Assembly (NCBI GenBank): GCA_900751685.1
Contig: CAADSR010000398.1
Coordinates: 1 to 7,218 of the forward strand
DNA from: Clostridia bacterium
Lineage (GTDB): Bacteria; Bacillota; Clostridia; UBA1381
DNA: 7,218 nucleotides
Direction of reading: 5' to 3'
Below are positions 1-4,685 of this stretch, piece after piece. The number at the start of each line of letters is the position of its first letter. The first letter of the stretch is position 1. The translations under genes were made by a program, and so were the position numbers. The notes under the pieces were generated by a model. It was not told where the DNA came from. It was given only the letters and a program-made list of their open reading frames with translations, and made no database searches.

Positions 1-873
1 CAAATGACAACTGCCCCTCAGGATCTGGTTGGCCGGGAGCAGGTATGCGTAACAACAATTGGAATATCCCGTGCAGCAGAGGATGGAGAGGTCGAATTAT
101 CCCAGCAAACACCTGCCCCGTCTGCTGCAGTTCTGCCTCAGTTTGTCCAGGGGCAAAAAAATATTGGTGTATCAGTAAAGCCTTCTGCGGCGCCAAGTGC
201 TACTGTGAAACCGGCAGCATCTCCTGCCGCGCAGAGTTCCTCTGCGCAAGCGGGGAAAACGACTGTAACACAAAAAAGCACTGCAACAGTCACGCCGGCG
301 CCTAAAGCAAATGCTTCAAAGCCGGGTGTGAAAACGACGCCCCGCCCAGTGACGGGGAAACCAGAAAACACTGCAGTGCCTGCGACCGAACCGCCGCTTC
401 CGTCAGATGCGCCGGAGCAACAGGCAACACCCCAGCCAGAGAATAATGGGTTTAAGCTGACACCCGATACTGTTTTAGGCGGGAGTGACGAGGCAGTGTC
501 TGTAACACCACAAAAAATTGATGGGGAAGGCAATGACCTGGTAGACGGTTACACTGAGGTCCCCGGGATCGCAAATGGCCTGTATGCCAATGTAGACGTT
601 CCTGAAAAGCCTATTGCGGCAAAGCCGCGGGAAGTAGACCCGCCGGGGACGACAACGATGGGGAATTCCATCTCTGTTTCAGAGCAGGACCGGGCACGGG
701 TTTTAGAGCTTATAGAGAACTATAAAGAAGATACCTACGGATCGTATTACTTTTTGACAGAGGAAAAATTAAATGAATTTTTAGAAGAGCTTGACCAGGA
801 AGGGATTCATTACAACCGCAGGATTGTAAACAATGAAGGTGGGAATATCGCATTTCGTTTTGTTATAGCTTGA
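1..873 (+). CDS. Ala/Pro/Thr-rich hypothetical protein, 5'-truncated by the window edge
   Basis: I do not recognise the family. The frame is open from base 1 to a TGA at 871-873. An ATG at base 4 exists, but no upstream sequence is available to show a ribosome binding site, so the gene most likely starts outside the window. About codons 35-220 are low-complexity, rich in Ala, Pro, Thr, Ser and Lys with many short Pro/Ala/Thr runs, as in linkers or extracytoplasmic stalks. The last 68 residues (about 223-290) differ in composition: a charged helix-like stretch (ARVLELIENYKEDTYGSYYF), a second acidic helix, then a beta-like end (NIAFRFVIA), suggesting a small folded alpha/beta domain. No membrane segment is visible in the part present; a signal peptide or anchor could lie upstream. 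Secretion is an inference from composition. A strong terminator follows 18 bp after the stop, so this is the last gene of its transcript. Confidence 0.75.
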   Translation, partial: QMTTAPQDLVGREQVCVTTIGISRAAEDGEVELSQQTPAPSAAVLPQFVQGQKNIGVSVKPSAAPSATVKPAASPAAQSSSAQAGKTTVTQKSTATVTPAPKANASKPGVKTTPRPVTGKPENTAVPATEPPLPSDAPEQQATPQPENNGFKLTPDTVLGGSDEAVSVTPQKIDGEGNDLVDGYTEVPGIANGLYANVDVPEKPIAAKPREVDPPGTTTMGNSISVSEQDRARVLELIENYKEDTYGSYYFLTEEKLNEFLEELDQEGIHYNRRIVNNEGGNIAFRFVIA

Positions 874-890
874 TTTGGTAAAGGGTAGGA

Positions 891-930
891 TATCAAAACC
901 GGGATAGAGTTTTCTATCCCGGTTTTGGTA
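891..930 (+). terminator. Rho-independent terminator of the first gene
   Basis: A near-perfect inverted repeat: arm 891-908 pairs with 913-930 around the loop GTTT, with 15 perfect pairs in the core (894-908 with 913-927) and one G-T wobble further out. The GC core ACCGGGATAGA is flanked by AAAA on the left and TTTT on the right, so it could work in both directions. It begins 17 bp after the TGA of the upstream gene. The U tract is short (TTTTGG), but the stem is very stable. Confidence 0.8.
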
Positions 931-954
931 TGTAGGAAAGTTTATTTTTAGAAA

Positions 955-1182
955 TAAAAAAGCCGGCGCTTGCCGGCTAAAAAAAATCACCCCATGATTA
1001 CCGTGCTAAAGTCCATTTTTCTACCTGCATATGCAGGTGGGTTGCATCCCTGTTACATTATAGGTCCACTAGCAGTCCCGAAGGAAAGGAGGCATCTATG
1101 CCGTAACTGGAGAACGCATCCCGTTTAAGAAGTGTTGGTAAAAAAAAGACGATACACGCGTAAACGCAGGGTGGTTTCTCTA
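955..1182 (-). ncRNA. Structured small RNA gene, possibly 6S RNA (ssrS)-like
   Basis: There is no plausible protein here, but all parts of a free-standing RNA gene are present on the minus strand: a sigma-A promoter (1189-1217), a predicted start near 1181-1183, about 230 nt, and an intrinsic terminator (956-978). Complementary arms by plus coordinates: 988-993 with 1168-1173, 998-1002 with 1137-1141, 1007-1010 with 1124-1127, 1039-1045 with 1116-1122 (one mismatch), 1049-1056 with 1103-1110 (one mismatch). Hairpins occur at 1091-1102, 1076-1085 and 1023-1038 (ACCTGC-ATAT-GCAGGT). The hairpin at 1076-1085 is a C(UUCG)G tetraloop only when read on the minus strand, which supports that orientation. 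A long rod with its ends closed, interrupted by an asymmetric bubble with a hairpin on its 3' side, together with the length, recalls 6S RNA, the RNA polymerase-binding regulator. That identity is an inference. RNase P RNA, tmRNA and SRP RNA are unlikely because their hallmark motifs are missing. Confidence 0.6.
956..978 (-). terminator. Intrinsic terminator of the minus-strand small RNA
   Basis: AGCCGGC (961-967), a 4-nt loop, then GCCGGCT (972-978): a perfect 7-bp GC-rich stem. On the minus strand it is followed by five U (plus-strand A 956-960) and preceded by eight U. A weaker stem (985-999, AATCA/TGATT) directly upstream also runs into the U8 tract. It faces the terminator at 891-930, so transcripts converging from both sides are stopped here. 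Confidence 0.75.
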
Positions 1183-1188
1183 CTTAGT

Positions 1189-1217
1189 ATATTACCACAA
1201 AAGTTCGTGGATTTCAA
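1189..1217 (-). promoter_or_regulatory. Sigma-A promoter of the small RNA
   Basis: On the minus strand: -35 TTGAAA (1212-1217), a 17-bp spacer, then -10 TAATAT (1189-1194) preceded by TG one base upstream (extended -10). The spacer holds an imperfect inverted repeat (CCAC...GTGG). The predicted transcription start is near 1181-1183. It lies 77 bp beyond the DUF1292 stop codon. Confidence 0.6.
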
Positions 1218-1239
1218 CAGGAAATTTGCGGTTTTTGTT

Positions 1240-1261
1240 AAAAAACAGAAACAACTCTGTT
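1240..1261 (-). terminator. Weak candidate terminator of the ruvX-DUF1292 transcript
   Basis: On the minus strand AACAGA (1256-1261) pairs with TCTGTT (1244-1249) around a 6-nt loop, followed by a run of T (plus-strand A 1240-1245). The stem is only 6 bp and AT-rich, so efficiency may be low and some read-through into the small RNA is possible. It lies about 33 bp after the DUF1292 stop codon. Confidence 0.4.
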
Positions 1262-1293
1262 ACAAAATGCCGACAGGCTATTTACAGAATAGG

Positions 1294-1560
1294 CTATTCT
1301 TGGGAAGCCATTTCTTCATCACGCTTTAAAAATTCATTAAATGCTGCTTGAAGCTCTTCCTCTTCCTCAATCATAATCAGCTCGGCGTCGTCACCTTCGC
1401 CTTCCACTTTCATTAGAAGCACTTCATCTGTTTCTTCGCCTTCCGGAAGGACTTCCAACAGGGCGAAATAGGTGCTGCCCTCTAATTCGTAAACATCGAT
1501 CACAGCAAATTCCACTTGGTTGCCGTGTTCGTCCTCTAAGATAATGATATTGTCTTCCAT
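1294..1560 (-). CDS. DUF1292 (YrzB-like) small acidic protein
   Basis: An 88-residue, strongly acidic, probably cytosolic protein. It matches the DUF1292 pattern: an opening I-x-L-x-D-E-x-G-N segment (IILEDEHGNQVEF), then the Y-F-A-L-L-x-x-L-P core (about 30-39), an E-V-L-L-M-K-V strand (about 46-52), and an I-x-x-E-E-E-x-x-x-x-F end followed by a short helix. The molecular function of the family is unknown; it is common in Firmicutes, often next to ruvX. The frame continues eight codons upstream to an ATG at 1584, but I choose the ATG at 1560. It has AAGGAG 7 bp upstream (1568-1573), and the upstream ATG abuts a TATAAT box and lacks a ribosome binding site. It lies 100 bp downstream of ruvX on the same strand and probably has its own promoter or promoters. 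Confidence 0.85.
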   Translation of the reverse strand: MEDNIIILEDEHGNQVEFAVIDVYELEGSTYFALLEVLPEGEETDEVLLMKVEGEGDDAELIMIEEEEELQAAFNEFLKRDEEMASQE

Positions 1561-1567
1561 ATTGTAT

Positions 1568-1573
1568 CTCCTT
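1568..1573 (-). promoter_or_regulatory. Ribosome binding site that fixes the DUF1292 start
   Basis: AAGGAG on the minus strand, 7 bp before the ATG at 1560. It lies inside the frame extension from the alternative ATG at 1584, so it argues for the shorter protein. Confidence 0.8.
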
Positions 1574-1585
1574 ATCGCATTCATT

Positions 1586-1615
1586 ATTATAACACATATG
1601 CGTGACTTTATCCAA
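1586..1615 (-). promoter_or_regulatory. Proximal promoter candidate for the DUF1292 gene
   Basis: On the minus strand: -35 TTGGAT (1610-1615), an 18-bp spacer, and a perfect -10 TATAAT (1586-1591) with an extended TG one base before it. Transcription would start near 1579, giving a leader of about 20 nt that still contains the AAGGAG. Confidence 0.55.
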
Positions 1616-1629
1616 CTTCTTACGCATTT

Positions 1630-1658
1630 ATTTTAATACATAAAAATGGAAAAGTCAA
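1630..1658 (-). promoter_or_regulatory. Distal promoter candidate for the DUF1292 gene
   Basis: On the minus strand: -35 TTGACT (1653-1658), a 17-bp spacer, and -10 TAAAAT (1630-1635), beginning just after the ruvX stop codon. Together with the proximal candidate it suggests DUF1292 can be expressed independently of ruvX. Confidence 0.5.
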
Positions 1659-1660
1659 TG

Positions 1661-2080
1661 TTATTTTTTTTGCCCTTGGGCGTTTAAATAGTTTTCTAAA
1701 ATAAAGCATGCCGAAACCGTGTCAAGCACTTTTTTACGGTCCTTCCCGCGGGTGTTGGTCTCATTTAAAACACGGGTAGCGCTGACTGTTGTCAGCCGTT
1801 CATCCCAAAAGACGATCTCCCCCGGATAAATTGTTTTTAGGTGATCGGCAAATTTATACGTTGCTTCTGCCCGGAACCCCAGGCTCCCATCCATGTTTTT
1901 GGGAAGGCCAAGCACGATTTTTTCAGGCTGGTATTCCTCCAGGATCTTTTGAAGCTCGGCCAGCAGGGTTTTGCTGCCTTTATTTTTGACCGTTTTAACG
2001 CCTTGCGCCGTCCAGCCCATCAAATCACTGACTGCAATGCCAACGCGGCTGTCACCATAATCGATTCCAAGTATACGCAT
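1661..2080 (-). CDS. ruvX: RuvX/YqgF-family putative Holliday junction resolvase / pre-16S rRNA nuclease
   Basis: 139 residues, the usual length of the YqgF/RuvX family, with an RNase H-like fold. Visible motifs: MRILGIDYGDSRVGIAVSD at the N-terminus with the acidic metal ligand D7, GLPKNMDGS at 58-66, DERLTT at 93-98, and a C-terminal acidic residue D120 in VLDTVSACFILENYL. In E. coli the homologue is implicated in 16S rRNA 5'-end maturation; resolvase activity is the older assignment. The start at 2080 is supported by AAAGGAG (2087-2093) 6 bp upstream. It is the first gene of a minus-strand unit, with DUF1292 downstream. In many Clostridia ruvX sits next to alaS and ireB, and neither is present here. 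A strong promoter lies just upstream (2107-2135). The identification is secure; the exact nuclease role in this organism is inferred. Confidence 0.93.
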   Translation of the reverse strand: MRILGIDYGDSRVGIAVSDLMGWTAQGVKTVKNKGSKTLLAELQKILEEYQPEKIVLGLPKNMDGSLGFRAEATYKFADHLKTIYPGEIVFWDERLTTVSATRVLNETNTRGKDRKKVLDTVSACFILENYLNAQGQKK

Positions 2081-2106
2081 GATTTTCTCCTTTGTTGTTT
2101 GACTGT

Positions 2107-2135
2107 ATTATATCTTATTTCTGACGGCTTGGCAA
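2107..2135 (-). promoter_or_regulatory. Promoter of ruvX
   Basis: On the minus strand: -35 TTGCCA (2130-2135), a 17-bp spacer, and a perfect -10 TATAAT (2107-2112). The predicted start is near 2100, giving a leader of about 20 nt. It diverges from the pta promoter, whose -35 lies about 107 bp away. Confidence 0.75.
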
Positions 2136-2156
2136 CTATTCCGCCAAATGTTAAAA

Positions 2157-2196
2157 CTTTGTTTAAATTTTGTACATGATTTTCCTCAAAACAAAG
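2157..2196. repeat. Spaced inverted repeat between the ruvX and pta promoters
   Basis: CTTTGTTT (2157-2164) and its exact reverse complement AAACAAAG (2189-2196), separated by 24 bp (32 bp from centre to centre, about three helical turns). It could bind a looping dimer or be chance in an AT-rich region. Confidence 0.3.
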
Positions 2197-2239
2197 AAAA
2201 ATAGAAGAATAGACCAAATTACTAAAAATTTTTCAGGAA

Positions 2240-2252
2240 CCCTTGTCAAGGG
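2240..2252. promoter_or_regulatory. 13-bp palindrome over the pta -35 box (candidate operator)
   Basis: CCCTTG-T-CAAGGG is a perfect inverted repeat with a one-base centre. The -35 hexamer TTGTCA (2243-2248) lies inside it, so a protein bound here would be expected to block RNA polymerase. No known regulator motif is recognised; it does not fit the catabolite-response (cre) consensus. Confidence 0.4.
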
Positions 2253-2271
2253 AAAAAAAAAGTATTATAAT
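2243..2271 (+). promoter_or_regulatory. Promoter of the pta-ackA operon
   Basis: -35 TTGTCA (2243-2248), a 17-bp spacer carrying a nine-A tract, and a perfect -10 TATAAT (2266-2271). Transcription should start near 2278, about 34 nt before the pta start codon. Confidence 0.8.
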
Positions 2272-2296
2272 GAAAAAGTACTTTAAATAAGAAAAA

Positions 2297-2302
2297 AAGG
2301 AG
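2297..2302 (+). promoter_or_regulatory. Ribosome binding site that fixes the pta start
   Basis: AAGGAG lies 9 bp before the ATG at 2312. An in-frame TTG at 2306 would be only 3 bp away, too close, so the ATG is the likely start. Confidence 0.8.
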
Positions 2303-2311
2303 TTATTGAGA

Positions 2312-3319
2312 ATGAGTGCATTTACGGACAAGTTAAAGGTAAGGGCGAAGCAGGACATTAAGACCATTGTTCTGGCTGAAGGGGAAGAGCTGAGAACATT
2401 GTATGCTGCCCAGACCGTACTGCAGGAAAAGTATGCCAAGGTTATCTTGATTGGTAATGTAGATAAGATCCGTTCTATGGCGGAGGCTGAAAAAATTAAT
2501 ATTGAAGGGATCGAGATCATTGATCCTGAGACCAGTGAAAAGAAGCAGCATTATGCGGAAACTTTTTACGAACTGCGCAAGAAGAAGGGGATCACGCCGG
2601 AACAAGCAGCAGAGACCGTAAAAAACCCGCTTTATTTTGGGGTCATGATGGTAAAATGCGGCGATGCGGACGGTATGGTAGCAGGTGCGGTAAATTCTTC
2701 GGCAAATGTGCTTCGCCCGTCCCTGCAGGTGTTAAAGACAGCGCCGGGGACAAAGCTGGTATCTGCGTTCTTTATTGTGAATGTCCCGGATTGTGACATG
2801 GGTGCAGATGGTACCTTTTTGTTCGCGGACTGTGCGCTGAATGAAAACCCGGATGCGGAGGCTGTTTCAGAAATTGCACTTTCTTCCGCTGCATCGTTTA
2901 AAATGCTCGTAGAGGAGGAGCCAAGGGTGGCAATGCTATCTTATTCTACCTATGGGAGCGCCAAGAGTGAATTGGTAGAAAAAATGCAGACTGCAACAAA
3001 ACTGGCAAAAGAAAAACGTCCGGATCTGGTTTTGGATGGTGAATTGCAGACGGACGCTGCGATTGTTCCTGCTGTGGCAGCTCAAAAAGCGCCGGGCTCC
3101 CCGTTGGAAGGCCGGGCAAATGTATTGGTATTCCCGAATATCGATGCGGGAAATATCGGCTATAAGCTTGTCCAGCGCCTTGCAAAAGCAGAAGCATACG
3201 GACCAGTCCTGCAGGGGATCGCAAAGCCGGTCAATGATTTATCCAGAGGATGTACAGCAGAAGATATTGCAGGTGTTATTGCGATCACAGCAATACAGGC
3301 ACAAAATATGGAATATTAA
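2312..3319 (+). CDS. pta: Phosphate acetyltransferase (acetyl-CoA:phosphate)
   Basis: A cytosolic enzyme that converts acetyl-CoA and phosphate to acetyl phosphate and CoA. It is 335 residues, the single-domain PTA/PTB form found in Firmicutes, without the N-terminal regulatory domain of the enterobacterial enzyme. Motifs: GDADGMVAGA at 117-126, R135-P136 in NVLRPSLQ, SYSTYGSAKS at 210-219, DGELQ at 242-246, PNIDAGNIGYK at 275-285 and DLSRG at 309-313. S311, R312 and D318 align with S309, R310 and D316 of the Methanosarcina enzyme. The start is the ATG at 2312, 9 bp after AAGGAG. The neighbour 23 bp downstream is acetate kinase, the classical partner, so the operon completes the acetyl-CoA to acetate route with ATP formation. 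Phosphate butyryltransferase is a relative, but the motifs and the ackA partner favour Pta. Nothing looks broken. Confidence 0.96.
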   Translation: MSAFTDKLKVRAKQDIKTIVLAEGEELRTLYAAQTVLQEKYAKVILIGNVDKIRSMAEAEKINIEGIEIIDPETSEKKQHYAETFYELRKKKGITPEQAAETVKNPLYFGVMMVKCGDADGMVAGAVNSSANVLRPSLQVLKTAPGTKLVSAFFIVNVPDCDMGADGTFLFADCALNENPDAEAVSEIALSSAASFKMLVEEEPRVAMLSYSTYGSAKSELVEKMQTATKLAKEKRPDLVLDGELQTDAAIVPAVAAQKAPGSPLEGRANVLVFPNIDAGNIGYKLVQRLAKAEAYGPVLQGIAKPVNDLSRGCTAEDIAGVIAITAIQAQNMEY

Positions 3320-3342
3320 TATACACGTAGGAGGAACATAGA

Positions 3343-4536
3343 GTGAAAGTTTTAGTAATCAATGCGGGAAGCTCGTCATTGAAATATCAATTGATCAATA
3401 TGGACAACCAGGAAGTCCTTGCAAAGGGCCTTTGTGAGCGGATTGGGATTGATGGGTCCAACCTGCAGCACACAAATGTGGCAAAAGACCAAAAAGTAAA
3501 GATCGAAAAACCCATGAAGGATCACGCAGATGCGATCCAGATGGTGATCGATGCTTTGATCAATCCGGAGCATGGTGTGATCAAGTCGATGGACGAGATC
3601 GGGGCAGTAGGCCACCGTGTTGTTCATGGCGGGGAATATTTTGCCGATTCCTTTGTCATTGACGGCAAGGTGAAGCAGGCGCTGGAAATGTGTACCCCTT
3701 TAGCGCCGTTGCATAATCCGCCGAATATCATCGGGATCGAAGCCTGTGAAAAGATCATGCCGGGGGTAAAGCAGGTTGCAGTATTTGACACGGCGTTCCA
3801 CCAGTCCATGCCGCCACAGGCATTTATGTATGCATTGCCCTACGAGTATTATGAAAAGAAAAAAATCCGCAAATATGGCTTTCATGGCACAAGCCACAAA
3901 TATGTAGCGCAAAAAGCAGCTGAGATCGTTGGCAAGCCAATTGAAGAGCTTAAGATTATCACCTGCCATTTGGGCAACGGTTCTTCCGTGACTGCTGTAG
4001 ACGGCGGTAAATCAGTGGATACTTCCATGGGCTTTACACCGCTGGATGGTGTCGTTATGGGTACACGGACCGGCTCTATGGACCCGGCTGTTGTTACTTA
4101 TTTGATGGACGAGGGGATGAGCTCAAAGGAAATCAACGACCTAATGAATAAAAAATCAGGCGTTTATGGTGTTTCCGGCGTTTCCAGTGACTTCCGTGAT
4201 TTGATTACAGCGGCAGAACAGGGCAACAAACGTGCCCAGCTGGCAATGGATATGTTCACGTACAGTGTTAAAAAGCTGATCGGTGCATACGCGGCTGTGA
4301 TGGGCGGCGTGGATGTCCTTGTATTTACAGCAGGGGTCGGTGAAAATAATGACCTGACCCGGGCGGAAGCAGTAAAAGGCCTGGAATTTATGGGGATCAA
4401 AATCGATGCAGAAGCAAACCATTCCAGAGGCTTTAAGGATATTACAGCGGCAGATGCCACAGTCAAAACACTTGTTATCCCAACAAATGAAGAATTGATG
4501 ATTGCAATTGATACAAAGCGTTTGATCGAAGGTTAA
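3343..4536 (+). CDS. ackA: Acetate kinase
   Basis: A cytosolic ASKHA-fold kinase that transfers phosphate from acetyl phosphate to ADP, giving acetate and ATP; the reaction is reversible. 397 residues is the normal length. Catalytic and binding residues by comparison with the Methanosarcina enzyme: N7 in INAGSSSLK, R92 in GHRVVHGG, D149 in VFDTAFHQ, H181 in GFHGTSHKYV, the adenosine loop HLGNGSS with N212, R242 in GTRTGSMDP, the FTAGVGENN loop (328-336) and the Mg2+ ligand E384 in PTNEEL. All are intact. The start codon is GTG, supported by AGGAGG (3329-3334) at 8 bp spacing. It lies 23 bp after pta with no terminator or promoter between, so it is co-transcribed, and it ends in a strong terminator. 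A propionate or butyrate kinase is less likely given the partner. Confidence 0.97.
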   Translation: MKVLVINAGSSSLKYQLINMDNQEVLAKGLCERIGIDGSNLQHTNVAKDQKVKIEKPMKDHADAIQMVIDALINPEHGVIKSMDEIGAVGHRVVHGGEYFADSFVIDGKVKQALEMCTPLAPLHNPPNIIGIEACEKIMPGVKQVAVFDTAFHQSMPPQAFMYALPYEYYEKKKIRKYGFHGTSHKYVAQKAAEIVGKPIEELKIITCHLGNGSSVTAVDGGKSVDTSMGFTPLDGVVMGTRTGSMDPAVVTYLMDEGMSSKEINDLMNKKSGVYGVSGVSSDFRDLITAAEQGNKRAQLAMDMFTYSVKKLIGAYAAVMGGVDVLVFTAGVGENNDLTRAEAVKGLEFMGIKIDAEANHSRGFKDITAADATVKTLVIPTNEELMIAIDTKRLIEG

Positions 4537-4548
4537 AACAGAATAGAC

Positions 4549-4592
4549 AAAAAAGTATGGGCAGATTTTTGCAATCTGCCCATGCTTTTTTT
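4549..4592 (+). terminator. Rho-independent terminator of the pta-ackA operon
   Basis: A 13-bp stem (4555-4567 with 4573-4585, core TGGGCAGATT / AATCTGCCCA, one G-T wobble), a 5-nt loop, then seven T (4586-4592). Six A on the left (4549-4554) extend the pairing and could make it bidirectional. It starts 12 bp after the ackA stop codon. Confidence 0.92.
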
Positions 4593-4670
4593 GTTTATAG
4601 TGCCTTTTTAGTGGGTATATATAAATTATATTTGTGAGAAAAGAACAAACGCTGAACTGTGATTTTAAAT

Positions 4671-4677
4671 AAGGAGG
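4671..4677 (+). promoter_or_regulatory. Ribosome binding site that fixes the EF-G2 start
   Basis: AAGGAGG, 8 bp before the ATG at 4686. The frame runs back to a GTG at 4659, but that codon lies upstream of this site and has no ribosome binding site of its own. The 4593-4658 stretch before it is AT-rich with several TATA-like words, but no convincing -35/-10 pair could be chosen. Confidence 0.8.
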
Positions 4678-4685
4678 AAGAAAGA

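Noticed and set aside
138..533. A 131-codon minus-strand open frame opposite the first gene
   Set aside because: It is a shadow of the GC-rich Ala/Pro/Thr-coding region; its Val/Phe/Gly-rich translation has no ribosome binding site and matches no family I know.
1023..1038. The 16-bp palindrome ACCTGCATATGCAGGT as a protein-binding operator
   Set aside because: It lies inside the RNA body between longer complementary arms, so an RNA hairpin is the simpler explanation.
1057..1062. A minus-strand TATAAT inside the small RNA as a second promoter
   Set aside because: No acceptable -35 box lies 16-18 bp upstream, and the hexamer sits within the folded region of the proposed RNA.
1056..1085. The purine-rich CCCGAAGGAAAGGAGGC stretch read on the plus strand as an SRP RNA (4.5S) tip
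   Set aside because: The SRP consensus GGTCCGGAAGGAAGCAGC is not matched, and the terminator and promoter place the RNA on the other strand, where this is a UUCG hairpin.
1132..1329. A 65-codon plus-strand open frame in the gene-free gap, very rich in Lys and Arg at its start
   Set aside because: It has no ribosome binding site, overlaps the minus-strand small-RNA promoter and the end of DUF1292, and its composition looks like translated AT-rich noncoding DNA.
2306..2311. TTG at 2306 as the pta start codon
   Set aside because: It would leave only 3 bp to the AAGGAG; the ATG at 2312 has 9 bp.
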